Made by a program: the position numbers and the translations under genes | Notes under the pieces: generated by a model | What the model saw: only the letters and a program-made list of their open reading frames with translations | What the model was told of the DNA's origin: nothing | Database searches by the model: none | NCBI RefSeq assembly: GCF_046506625.1 | Contig: NZ_JBKFFP010000005.1 | Coordinates: forward strand, 186,001-250,000 | Length of the DNA: 64,000 bases | From: Zhengella sedimenti | GTDB taxonomy: Bacteria; Pseudomonadota; Alphaproteobacteria; Rhizobiales; Rhizobiaceae | Reading direction: 5' to 3' | Shown: in pieces, positions 8,438 through 16,744 of the stretch | Layout of the letters: every line of letters begins with the position of its first letter | How positions within the stretch are numbered: the stretch's first letter is position 1

Positions 8438-9205
8438 TCAGCCTTTCCCGGCGATCGGTGGCGTATCGGTCATGCCGGCCAGCACTTCCGCGACATGGCG
8501 CACCTCCACGGGTGAGCCCTCGCGTTTCAGCTTGCCGGCCATGTTCATCAGGCAGCCGAGATCGCCGGCCAGCAGCAGCGACGCGCCGGTGGCGGTGATG
8601 TCGGCGGTCTTTCGCTCGACGATGGCGTTGGAGATGTCGGAATACTTCACGCAGAACGTGCCGCCGAACCCGCAACAGACATCCGGGTCGCGCATTTCGC
8701 TGACCGACAGGCCGTCGACGCTGGCAAGCAGCTTGCGCGGCTGCGCCTGGACCTTGAGTTCGCGCAGGCCCGAACAGCTGTCGTGATAGGTCGCCACGGC
8801 GTCGAGTTTCGCGCTGACGCTTTCGATTCCCAGCACATCGGTCAGGAAGCTGACCAGTTCGTGGCACTTGGCCGAAAAGGCGTTGGCGCGTTCCTCCCAG
8901 GCCGAATCGCCGGCAAACAGGCCCGGATAGTGCTTCTTCAGCATGGAGGCGCAGGAACCCGACGGCGCGACGACGTAATCGAAATCCTCGAAGGCGCGGA
9001 TCGTCTGCTCGGCGATGGCGCGCGTGTCGGCCCTGTCGCCGGAATTGTAGGCCGGCTGGCCGCAGCAGGTCTGGGCGCGCGGCACGTCGACCCGGCAGCC
9101 GGCATCCTCCATCAGCTTGATGGCGGCGAAGCCGACGGCCGGCCGGAACAGGTCGACCAGGCATGTGACGAACAGGCCGACGCGGGGAGGGGAACTCTCT
9201 GACAT
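8438..9205 (-). CDS. lutA: Lactate utilization protein A (CCG-domain protein)
   Basis: A 255-residue LutA/YkgE protein made of two cysteine-rich CCG domains: TCCGQPAYNSG with CCG at 47-49 and DVCCGFGGTF with CCG at 177-179. These domains bind iron-sulfur clusters in heterodisulfide-reductase-like and GlcF-like proteins. The ATG at 9205 (MSESSPPRVGLF) fits the family N-terminus. It begins 16 bases after the GntR-regulator stop, which makes the regulator the first gene of the same operon. Confidence 0.94.
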   Translation of the reverse strand: MSESSPPRVGLFVTCLVDLFRPAVGFAAIKLMEDAGCRVDVPRAQTCCGQPAYNSGDRADTRAIAEQTIRAFEDFDYVVAPSGSCASMLKKHYPGLFAGDSAWEERANAFSAKCHELVSFLTDVLGIESVSAKLDAVATYHDSCSGLRELKVQAQPRKLLASVDGLSVSEMRDPDVCCGFGGTFCVKYSDISNAIVERKTADITATGASLLLAGDLGCLMNMAGKLKREGSPVEVRHVAEVLAGMTDTPPIAGKG

Positions 9206-9221
9206 GGACAAGGCTTCCGGG

Positions 9222-10028
9222 TTACTCGATGGGTGTCTCGCTGCGCTGGCGAAGCCGCAGGCGGGAGATGCGCTGCCAGTCCTCGGTCCGCTCGGCATCG
9301 CGCATGGAATTCTCGACATAGGCCATGTGGGCCTCGGCCGCCGCGCGCGCCGCCGCCGGATCGCCGGCCATGACGGCATTGTATATGGCCAGGTGCTGTT
9401 CCAGCAATTTGTCGCGCGCGCCGGGGAAGTTGTAGATCATGGAGCGGTTGTAGAAAACGCCGTCGGAAAGCAGGCGGTAGCAGGAACGCAGCGTATGCAG
9501 CAGGATGATGTTGTGCGCGCATTCGCCGATGGCATTGTGGAATTCCACGTCGATGGCGGCTTCTTCCTCGAAGTCGTCCTTCTGGTGTGCTTCCTTCATG
9601 CGCTCGATGATGCGCGTCAGCAGCGCCTTGTCGTCCTCCGTCGCCCGCTTCGTGGCATATTCGGCCGCCACGCCCTCAACTTCGCGCCGGTACTCGAGGT
9701 AATCGGCAATCGCCTTGCGGTGCTTGGAGATCAGTTCCATCACCGGCCCGGTGAACACCTGGCCGATCACGTCGGCGACATAGGTGCCGCCGCCATGGCG
9801 CGTGACCAGCAGGCCGCGCCCTTCCAGCATCTTCAGCGCGTCACGCAGGATCGGCCGCGACACCTCGAACTGGCGCGCCAGGTCCCGTTCGCCCGGCAGC
9901 TTGTCGCCGACCCGCAGGATGCCTTCCAGGATCAGCACCTCGATCTGCTCGACGACCTCGTCGGCAGTGCGTGAATGCTCGATCCGGGAGAAGATCTCGT
10001 TCAACGGCTTGCACCATCCCTGCGGCAA
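9222..10028 (-). CDS. GntR/FCD-family regulator, probable regulator of lut and glc genes
   Basis: A 268-residue protein: GntR winged helix (about 20-90, with EGILRVGDKLPGERDLARQF and VSRPILRDALKMLEGRGLL) plus an FCD ligand-binding domain with metal-binding candidates (D and H in IDVEFHNAIGECAHN, H in AEAHMAYVENS). This subfamily includes LldR, GlcC and PdhR, which respond to lactate, glycolate or pyruvate. Only TTG starts exist: 10028, or 10004 (LNEIFSRI), which has AGGGATGG upstream and would give 260 residues. Heading the lutABC operon and having a palindrome in its own promoter region, it is probably autoregulated. Confidence 0.9.
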   Translation of the reverse strand: MPQGWCKPLNEIFSRIEHSRTADEVVEQIEVLILEGILRVGDKLPGERDLARQFEVSRPILRDALKMLEGRGLLVTRHGGGTYVADVIGQVFTGPVMELISKHRKAIADYLEYRREVEGVAAEYATKRATEDDKALLTRIIERMKEAHQKDDFEEEAAIDVEFHNAIGECAHNIILLHTLRSCYRLLSDGVFYNRSMIYNFPGARDKLLEQHLAIYNAVMAGDPAAARAAAEAHMAYVENSMRDAERTEDWQRISRLRLRQRSETPIE

Positions 10029-10057
10029 TTTCGCGCGAGTCTATCGCCACGCGGGCG

Positions 10058-10084
10058 AAGTGGTCAATTTGTTTATCCACTTGC
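10058..10084 (-). promoter_or_regulatory. Predicted GntR operator upstream of gntR-lutABC
   Basis: A 27-bp pseudo-palindrome of the form AAGTGGT-N11-TCCACTT. It matches the site upstream of glcD in 21 of 27 positions (with that site read on the opposite strand). It lies about 30 bases upstream of the regulator's first possible start. A TTGACC hexamer inside it (minus strand) could be a -35 box. Binding by the adjacent GntR protein is inferred, not shown. Confidence 0.6.
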
Positions 10085-10225
10085 CCGCGATTTCCACCCA
10101 TGTGCAGGAATGGTCAGCCGCTTTGCGGCACTGCGATATGTTGCTAAAGCTTCCTGGGAAAGATGCGTTTGCGCACAGGGACGAAGAAACAGGCGGCCGG
10201 CAATCGGCCGCGAGAGGGGATATCG

Positions 10226-11530
10226 ATGCCATCTGGCTCCGAGGATCAGAACCGCATCACCGCAGCCACCGTGCTGGGCTTTCCGGTGCATTCCGGCCGC
10301 ACCGCTGCGCTCGGCGAGGTTCATGCGCGTCCCGCGCCGCTCGTCAAGACGCCGCACCTGCTGATCCAGCTTGCCTTCATGACGGAAGGCGGCGCCACCG
10401 TCGACCATGCGGTCCTGGCGGAACTGTCGCGGGCCAATGGCGTCGCGCCGCCGGATCGCGGCGCCCGCCACCACACGATCCAGCGCGGCAAGGGTGCGCT
10501 GCGCTGGGAGCGCCACACCGAGTTTTCCACCTATCTGTGGAACGGTCCGCTGTCTCCAAGAACCGGAAAGCCGTTGGAAGAACCGCCCTTCGGCCCGTCC
10601 TTCGCGCTTCCGGGAGTCGTGCTCGGCGGCGTGCGTCTCGAAATCCGCAAGTGGACCGAGGCGGCCGAACGGCTGGTCGAGGGGTTCGACGCGGCGAGCC
10701 TCTGCTACAGCCTGGTTGAGAACGGACAAGCCGCGGCGATCACCGATTTCCGCCAGGATGGCGACGGCCTGACCCGCATTCTCGTGCTGGATCGCGGCCT
10801 GACCCCTGCCCGCGCCGGGGCGCTTGCCCAGCGCCTCATCGAGATCGAGACCTATCGCATGCTTGCCATGCTGGGCCTGCCGCTGGCGCAGGATCTGTCG
10901 CCGCGCATCCGCCGCATCGAGGACCGGCTTGCCGACGTCACCAACAGGATGCGCGCCCGTGGCGAGGCCGAGAGCCAGACGCTGCTCACCGAACTCACCG
11001 ACCTTGCCTCCGAACTGGAGGCCGACGCGGCGGCCAGCCTCTACCGCTTCGGCGCCAGCCGCGCCTATGACGGCATCGTCAATGAACGCCTGGCCGCCAT
11101 CGGCGAGCAGCCGGTGACCGGCTACGAGACGTGGAGCGCCTTCCTGAAACGCCGCATGGCGCCGGCCATGCGCACCTGCCGCTCGGTCGAGGAGCGCCAG
11201 GCCAACCTGTCGCGCAAGCTGGCCCGCGCCACGACCTTGCTCAGAAGCTGGGTGGAGGTGGACTTGCAGCGCCAGAACAGCGACCTGCTCAACTCGATGA
11301 ACCGGCGCGCGCAATTGCAGTTGCGCCTGCAACAGACCGTCGAGGGCCTGTCGGTCGCCGCCGTGTCCTACTACATCGTCGGCCTGATCGGCTATCTGGC
11401 CAAGGGGACAGGGCTGCTCGGAGAAGACCTGAAGCCGGAATACGTCACCGCCGCCTCGGTGCCGGTCGTCATCCTGTTCGTCTGGTGGATGGTGCGGCGC
11501 ATCCGCAATACCCACGGGGAACGCGACTAG
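10226..11530 (+). CDS. DUF3422 family membrane protein
   Basis: A 434-residue protein. The long N-terminal part is soluble and begins with the DUF3422 blocks VLGFPVHSGRTAALGEVHARP and RHHTIQRGKGALRWERHTEFSTY, followed by helical, charged, possibly coiled segments (residues 230-370). Two hydrophobic helices close the protein (around 385-405 and 415-430, ending VVILFVWWMVRRI). Function unknown; the C-terminal pair suggests anchoring in the inner membrane. The ATG at 10226 follows GAGAGGGG; the in-frame ATG at 10163 lacks a ribosome binding site. Divergent from the GntR regulator. Confidence 0.88.
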   Translation: MPSGSEDQNRITAATVLGFPVHSGRTAALGEVHARPAPLVKTPHLLIQLAFMTEGGATVDHAVLAELSRANGVAPPDRGARHHTIQRGKGALRWERHTEFSTYLWNGPLSPRTGKPLEEPPFGPSFALPGVVLGGVRLEIRKWTEAAERLVEGFDAASLCYSLVENGQAAAITDFRQDGDGLTRILVLDRGLTPARAGALAQRLIEIETYRMLAMLGLPLAQDLSPRIRRIEDRLADVTNRMRARGEAESQTLLTELTDLASELEADAAASLYRFGASRAYDGIVNERLAAIGEQPVTGYETWSAFLKRRMAPAMRTCRSVEERQANLSRKLARATTLLRSWVEVDLQRQNSDLLNSMNRRAQLQLRLQQTVEGLSVAAVSYYIVGLIGYLAKGTGLLGEDLKPEYVTAASVPVVILFVWWMVRRIRNTHGERD

Positions 11531-11565
11531 GTCGGATATCCGCCCGCCGGACATGGATCAGCGGA

Positions 11566-12510
11566 TCATTCGGCTGCCAGCGCGCGCGGCGTGCTGCCGT
11601 CTTCCCAGTAAGGCGCAGGACCGTAGAGTCCGGCGAGGAAGTCGATGAAAAGACGCACCTTGGCGGGCAGGAACCGCCGCGACGGATAGACCGCGTAGAT
11701 GCCGACATTGCGCGAGGCGGAATATTCCGGCAGCACCCGGCGCAGTTCGCCCGACGCCAGTTCCGGGCCGACATCCCATGTGGAACGCAGCGCGATGCCG
11801 ATGCCGGCCAGCACGGCCTGGCGCAGCACCTCCGAGGAATTGGTCAGAAGCGGACCTTCCGGGCGGTAGATCAGCGGTCCGTCAGGGCCTTCCAGCCGCC
11901 ACGGTTCGTTGTTGTGCGCCGGAAGCACGACATGGTTCTGCAGGTCGGTGATGGATTTCGGCTCGCCATGCTTTTCCAGATAGGAGGACGAGGCGACGAG
12001 GAAGCGCTGGACCGGCGCAAGCCGCCGCGCGACGAGGCTCGAATCGGTCAACTCGGCGATCCGGATGGCGAGGTCGAAACCCTCGCCGACGATGTCCACG
12101 AATTCGTCGGACAGGACCAGGTTGATCGCCAGATCCGGATTTTCCCGCATGAAGGCCTGCAGGTGCGGCGCCACATGCATCCGCCCGAACGAGGTGGGCG
12201 CGGAAACCTTCAGCGTTCCGCGCGGCTGGGCTGACCGCCGCGACACGAAGCTTTCGGCTTCCTCGACAGCGGCGAGGATGGCCACGATCCGCTCGTAGAA
12301 GCCTTGCCCGGCCTCGGTGAGCGCGATCTGGCGGGTCGTGCGTTGCAACAGGCGCGTGCCAAGGCTGTCTTCCAGCCGGCGCAACCGTTTCGAGACGACG
12401 GCCGGCGACAATCCCATCTCGCGGCCCGCAGCCGAGAGGCTGCCCGCGGAAACGACCCGTGCGAAAATTTCATAGTCGGCAATATGGCTCATGTGAGACT
12501 CACCTGACAT
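11566..12510 (-). CDS. LysR-family transcriptional regulator
   Basis: A 314-residue LysR protein of the DsdC/CrgA-like group. The N-terminal helix-turn-helix reads ADYEIFARVVSAGSLSAAGREMGLSPAVVSKRLRRLEDSLG, here spanning residues about 9-50, followed by RGTLKVSAPTSFGRMHVAP, the usual start of the effector domain. Two starts are possible: 12510 (GTGAGG upstream) and 12492 (AGGTGAG upstream, MSHIADYE). It is divergent from glcD, with the predicted GntR operator in the shared 200-base gap, so it might also act on the glc operon; its own target is unknown. Confidence 0.9.
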   Translation of the reverse strand: MSGESHMSHIADYEIFARVVSAGSLSAAGREMGLSPAVVSKRLRRLEDSLGTRLLQRTTRQIALTEAGQGFYERIVAILAAVEEAESFVSRRSAQPRGTLKVSAPTSFGRMHVAPHLQAFMRENPDLAINLVLSDEFVDIVGEGFDLAIRIAELTDSSLVARRLAPVQRFLVASSSYLEKHGEPKSITDLQNHVVLPAHNNEPWRLEGPDGPLIYRPEGPLLTNSSEVLRQAVLAGIGIALRSTWDVGPELASGELRRVLPEYSASRNVGIYAVYPSRRFLPAKVRLFIDFLAGLYGPAPYWEDGSTPRALAAE

Positions 12511-12674
12511 CTGAACCTCACTACGTTGGGGCAGAAGATCCGGATCACCGGATGCTTAAATGGTTCAGGTCGTTCCGCCGGTCACAGGTTGACGGTGGGC
12601 CGCGGCTTTTGTTCCCTCCGGGCGAAGGGGTTTCAACCGTGCGGCGGAAATCCTGTTGATTGCGCATTGCCTGC

Positions 12675-12701
12675 GCAAGTGGTAAACCATTTTGACCAGT
12701 T
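12675..12701 (-). promoter_or_regulatory. Predicted GntR operator upstream of glcDEF
   Basis: A 27-bp site which, read on the minus strand, has the form AACTGGT-N11-ACCACTT and shares 21 of 27 positions with the site at 10058-10084. It ends 14 bases before the glcD ATG, between promoter and ribosome binding site, where a bound repressor would block transcription. It also contains the compact FadR-like palindrome TGGTAAACCA. Confidence 0.6.
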
Positions 12702-12715
12702 TGAGGGAGGCGCTC

Positions 12716-14170
12716 ATGGCAGGTATCCGCTTTCACGATCCCGATCCGGCGATCCTCGCCCGGCGCGCGGAGATCGTCGCCGATCTGGCCGACCTCGTGC
12801 CGCCGGAGTGTTTCGTCGGCGATGAACGGGAACTGGTTCCCTTCGAGACGGACGCCTTTACCGCCTATCGCCGAGTGCCGCTGGCGGTCATCCTTCCTGA
12901 AACGACCGAGCAGGTCGCCCGCGTGATGAAGTATCTGGCCCGCGAGAAGGTGCCGGTCGTGGCCCGCGGCGCCGGAACCTCGCTGTCGGGCGGCGCCATT
13001 CCGCAGGAGGATGCCGTTGTCGTCGGCCTGTCGAAGATGAGCCGCATACTGGAAATCGACCTGCCGAACCGGCTCGCCCGCGTTCAGGCCGGTGTCACCA
13101 ACATCAACATTTCCAACGCCGTGGATGGCGACGGCTTCTTCTATGCGCCGGATCCGTCCTCGCAGCTTGCCTGCACCATCGGCGGCAATATCGGCATGAA
13201 TTCCGGCGGCGCGCACTGCCTGAAATACGGCGTGACGACGAACAACCTGCTGGGTGTGCGCCTTGTCACCTTCGACGGCGAAATCCTCGATATCGGCGCG
13301 GGCGAACTGGACGCGGCGGGCTATGACCTGCTTGGCCTTGTCTGCGGCTCCGAAGGCCAGCTTGGCATCGTCACCGAGGCCACCGTGCGCCTGATCGCCA
13401 AGCCGGAGGGGGCAAGGCCCGTCCTGTTCGGCTTCGATTCTTCCGAGGTCGCGGGCGCCTGCGTGGCCGAGATCATCGCCGAGGGGATCATCCCGGTCGC
13501 CATCGAATTCATGGACAAGCCGGCCATCGAGATCTGCGAGGCCTTCGCCCAGGCGGGTTATCCCCTGGATGTCGAGGCATTGCTGATCGTCGAGGTGGAG
13601 GGCTCGGACGCCGAGATGGACGACATGCTTGCCCGCATCGTCGCGATCGCGCGGCGCCACGGCGTCAGGACGGTCAAGGAAAGCCAGTCGGCGCTGGAGG
13701 CCGCGCTCATCTGGAAGGGCCGCAAGTCGGCCTTCGGAGCGACCGGGCGCATCGCGGACTATATCTGCATGGATGGGACCGTGCCGCTCGGCCAGCTTTC
13801 GCATGTGCTGCGCGAGACCGACGTGATCGTCAAGAAATACGGCCTGCGGGTCGCCAATGTCTTTCATGCCGGCGATGGCAACATGCATCCGCTCATCCTT
13901 TATGATGTCAACGACCCGGAAGAGGCCGCGAAGGCGGAAGCGGCGGGCATGGACATCCTGCGCCTTTGCGTCGATGCGGGCGGCTGCCTGACCGGCGAGC
14001 ACGGTGTCGGCATCGAGAAGCGCGACCTGATGCGCCACCAGTATGGCGAGGCCGATCTCGTCCAGCAGCTTGCCGTGCGCGATGCCTTCGATCCCCAGCG
14101 CATCATGAACCCGTCAAAGGTCTTTCCGCTCGACATGACGAAGGCGGGCGCGAAGGGAAAGGCCGCATGA
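12716..14170 (+). CDS. glcD: Glycolate oxidase FAD subunit GlcD
   Basis: A 484-residue FAD-linked oxidase (vanillyl-alcohol-oxidase fold) that oxidises glycolate, and in many relatives D-lactate, with GlcE and GlcF. The PCMH FAD-binding domain spans about 45-225 (VPVVARGAGTSLSGGAIP, IGGNIGMNSGGAHCLKYG), followed by the oxidase C-terminal domain with NVFHAGDGNMHPLI and GCLTGEHGVGIEKRD. The ATG at 12716 has GAGGGAGG eight bases upstream; the upstream in-frame TTG at 12692 lies inside the predicted operator. First gene of glcDEF; the glcE start overlaps its stop by four bases. Confidence 0.95.
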   Translation: MAGIRFHDPDPAILARRAEIVADLADLVPPECFVGDERELVPFETDAFTAYRRVPLAVILPETTEQVARVMKYLAREKVPVVARGAGTSLSGGAIPQEDAVVVGLSKMSRILEIDLPNRLARVQAGVTNINISNAVDGDGFFYAPDPSSQLACTIGGNIGMNSGGAHCLKYGVTTNNLLGVRLVTFDGEILDIGAGELDAAGYDLLGLVCGSEGQLGIVTEATVRLIAKPEGARPVLFGFDSSEVAGACVAEIIAEGIIPVAIEFMDKPAIEICEAFAQAGYPLDVEALLIVEVEGSDAEMDDMLARIVAIARRHGVRTVKESQSALEAALIWKGRKSAFGATGRIADYICMDGTVPLGQLSHVLRETDVIVKKYGLRVANVFHAGDGNMHPLILYDVNDPEEAAKAEAAGMDILRLCVDAGGCLTGEHGVGIEKRDLMRHQYGEADLVQQLAVRDAFDPQRIMNPSKVFPLDMTKAGAKGKAA

Positions 14171-15384
14171 GCACGACGCATTGTCCCGCCAGCGAGGCCG
14201 AGGCCGCCGGCATCATCCGCGACGCCTGCCAGGCGCGCACGCCGCTGGCCATCGAGGGCGGCGGCACGCGCTCGGGCATCGGCCGGCCGGTGCAGGCCTC
14301 CGCCACGCTGTCCTCCCGCGCGCTCACCGGCCTCGCCGAATACAATCCGGCCGAAATGGTCATCACCCTTGCCGCCGGTACGCCGCTGGACGAGGTGGAA
14401 CAGGCCCTGGGGCGGGCCGGCCAGCGCTTTGCCTTCGAACCGGCCGACTACCGCGCGCTGTTGGGATCCGGCGGCGAGCCCACAGCCGGCGCGCTGGCTG
14501 CGGCCAACATTTCCGGTCCGCGGCGTTTCGTGGCCGGTGCGGCGCGCGACGGCCTGCTCGGCGTGCGCTTCGTCAATGGCGCGGGCGAGGTCATCCGCAA
14601 TGGAGGCAAGGTGATGAAGAACGTCACCGGTCTCGACCTCGTCAAGCTGATGGCCGGTTCATGGGGCACGCTCGGCTTCCTCACGCAGGTCACGTTCAAG
14701 GTCCAGCCCGTGCCGGAAACCGAAATGACGCTGGCCCTGCGCGGCCTGCTCGACGCCGATGCCGTCAATGCGCTGGCACACGCCATGGCGACGAGCGCGG
14801 AAGTGTCCGGCGCCGCGCATCTGCCCGAACTGGTGGCGCAACGGGTCCTGGACGGCGCGCTTGGATCGGCCCCGGCCACGCTGCTGCGCCTCGAAGGCTT
14901 CGGCAAATCGGTGCGCATCCGCGCGGACAAATTGAAGGCGCTGCTGGGCGGCATGGGCGAGATCGAGGAAATCGAAGCGGAACGGTCGCGCGCCCTGTGG
15001 AAGGATGTCCGCGACGTGGCCCCCTTTGCCGGCGGCGGCGAGGACAAGCCGGTCTGGCGCATCTCGATGAAGCCCTCTCAGGCGCACCATGCCGTGATGG
15101 CACTGCGCATGGAAGCCGGCGCTTCCGCCTTCTATGACTGGCAGGGCGGCCTTGCCTGGGTGCAGATGGAGGGCCTGGACCCGCAGGACGACGCGGTGCG
15201 CGCCGCTGTCTCCCGCTTCGGCGGCGGTCATGCCACGCTGATTCGCGCCAGCGCCGCCGCTCGTGCCACCATTCCGGTCTTCCAGCCGCTGACCCCCGCT
15301 GTGGCCGCGTTGTCCAGGCGGATCAAGGACACCTTCGACCCCGCCGGCATTCTCAATCCGGGCCGCATGGCCGCGGGAGCCTGA
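14167..15384 (+). CDS. glcE: Glycolate oxidase FAD-binding subunit GlcE
   Basis: A 405-residue protein with a second, shorter PCMH-type FAD-binding domain: PLAIEGGGTRSGIGRP (29-44), GSGGEPTAGALAAANISGP and NGGKVMKNVTGLDLVKLMAGS, which is a GlcE signature. The C-terminal half is divergent and ends in the usual RIKDTFDPAGILNPGRM. GlcE is required with GlcD and GlcF for a working membrane-associated oxidase. Translation is coupled to glcD by an ATGA overlap. Confidence 0.95.
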   Translation: MSTTHCPASEAEAAGIIRDACQARTPLAIEGGGTRSGIGRPVQASATLSSRALTGLAEYNPAEMVITLAAGTPLDEVEQALGRAGQRFAFEPADYRALLGSGGEPTAGALAAANISGPRRFVAGAARDGLLGVRFVNGAGEVIRNGGKVMKNVTGLDLVKLMAGSWGTLGFLTQVTFKVQPVPETEMTLALRGLLDADAVNALAHAMATSAEVSGAAHLPELVAQRVLDGALGSAPATLLRLEGFGKSVRIRADKLKALLGGMGEIEEIEAERSRALWKDVRDVAPFAGGGEDKPVWRISMKPSQAHHAVMALRMEAGASAFYDWQGGLAWVQMEGLDPQDDAVRAAVSRFGGGHATLIRASAAARATIPVFQPLTPAVAALSRRIKDTFDPAGILNPGRMAAGA

Positions 15385-15388
15385 CACG

Positions 15389-16726
15389 ATGCAGACCAAT
15401 TTCACGCCCGAGCAATTGCAGGACCCCGGCGTCGCCGAGGCCGAATCCATCCTGCGCAAATGCGTCCATTGCGGCTTCTGCACCGCCACCTGCCCGACCT
15501 ATGTCACGCTTGGCAACGAACTCGACAGCCCGCGCGGGCGCATCTATCTCATCAAGGACATGCTGGAGAACGACCGGCCTGCGGACAAGCAGGTGGTCAC
15601 CCATATCGACCGCTGCCTGTCCTGCCTCGCCTGCATGACCACATGTCCGTCGGGCGTCGACTACATGCATCTCGTCGACCATGCCCGCGCCCATATCGAG
15701 AAGACCTACAGGCGCCCGCTCCACGACCGGATGATCCGCGCCATGCTGGCCATGGTGCTGCCGTATCGCGGGCGTTTCCGTGCCTCGCTGAAACTGGCCA
15801 GGCTGGGCCGGCCCTTCGCGCCCGTCTTCGAACGGATCGGCCCCTTGAAACCGTTGGCGGCCATGCTGCGCCTGGCGCCGAGATCCGTCGCCGGCCACGC
15901 GCCTTCGGCATTGCCGGGGCCGCGCCCGCAGCGTGGCGCGAAGCGCGGCCGCGTCGCCATCCTGTCGGGCTGCGCGCAACCCGTTCTGGACCCCGGCATC
16001 AACCAGGCCGCCATGGACCTGTTGAACCGCTTGGGCGTCGAGGTCTTGGTGCCGAAGGGCGAGGGCTGCTGCGGGGCGCTGGTCCATCACATGGGCCGCG
16101 AGGAACAGGCTTTCGAACAGGCCCGGCGCAATGTCGAAGCCTGGTGGCGGCTCATCGAGGATGGCGGGCTTGACGCCATCATCATCACCACGTCGGGCTG
16201 CGGCACGACCGTCAAGGATTATGGCCACATGCTGCGTCACGATCCGGCCTGGGCGCAGAAGGCGGCGAAGGTCTCTGCGCTGGCGAAGGACGTGACCGAA
16301 TATCTCGCCACGCTCGATCTGCCCGATCCGGTCAACGCCACGGGCCTGACGGTCGCCTATCATTCGGCCTGCTCCATGCAACACGGCCAGAAGATCACGG
16401 CCCAGCCGAAAATGCTCCTGAAAAAGGCGGGCTTTACCGTGAAGGACCCGGCGGAGGGGCATTTGTGCTGCGGTTCGGCCGGCACCTACAACATCATGCA
16501 GCCCGACATAGCCGCCACCCTGAAGGCGCGCAAGGTGAAGAACCTGAAGGCCACCAGGGCCGAGGTGATTGCCGCCGGCAATATCGGCTGCATCACCCAG
16601 ATCGGCGACGCTGCCGGACTGCCCGTCATCCATACGGTCAAGCTGCTGGACTGGGCCTGGGGCGGGGAAAGGCCGCCAGGGGTGCCGGAAGGCCGGCCGA
16701 AGAAGGACCTGCTTGCCGCCGGCTAG
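15389..16726 (+). CDS. glcF: Glycolate oxidase iron-sulfur subunit GlcF
   Basis: A 445-residue protein. Two 4Fe-4S ferredoxin motifs lie at 25-36 (CVHCGFCTATCP) and 76-87 (CLSCLACMTTCP). Two CCG-type domains follow (EGCCGALVHHMGRE and HLCCGSAGTYNIMQ), as in other GlcF proteins. It passes electrons from the flavin subunits to quinone at the inner membrane. It starts four bases after the glcE stop. Only 18 bases separate it from the convergent sensor kinase, with no obvious terminator. Confidence 0.96.
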   Translation: MQTNFTPEQLQDPGVAEAESILRKCVHCGFCTATCPTYVTLGNELDSPRGRIYLIKDMLENDRPADKQVVTHIDRCLSCLACMTTCPSGVDYMHLVDHARAHIEKTYRRPLHDRMIRAMLAMVLPYRGRFRASLKLARLGRPFAPVFERIGPLKPLAAMLRLAPRSVAGHAPSALPGPRPQRGAKRGRVAILSGCAQPVLDPGINQAAMDLLNRLGVEVLVPKGEGCCGALVHHMGREEQAFEQARRNVEAWWRLIEDGGLDAIIITTSGCGTTVKDYGHMLRHDPAWAQKAAKVSALAKDVTEYLATLDLPDPVNATGLTVAYHSACSMQHGQKITAQPKMLLKKAGFTVKDPAEGHLCCGSAGTYNIMQPDIAATLKARKVKNLKATRAEVIAAGNIGCITQIGDAAGLPVIHTVKLLDWAWGGERPPGVPEGRPKKDLLAAG

Positions 16727-16744
16727 CCGCTCTTGCCGTGAAGG

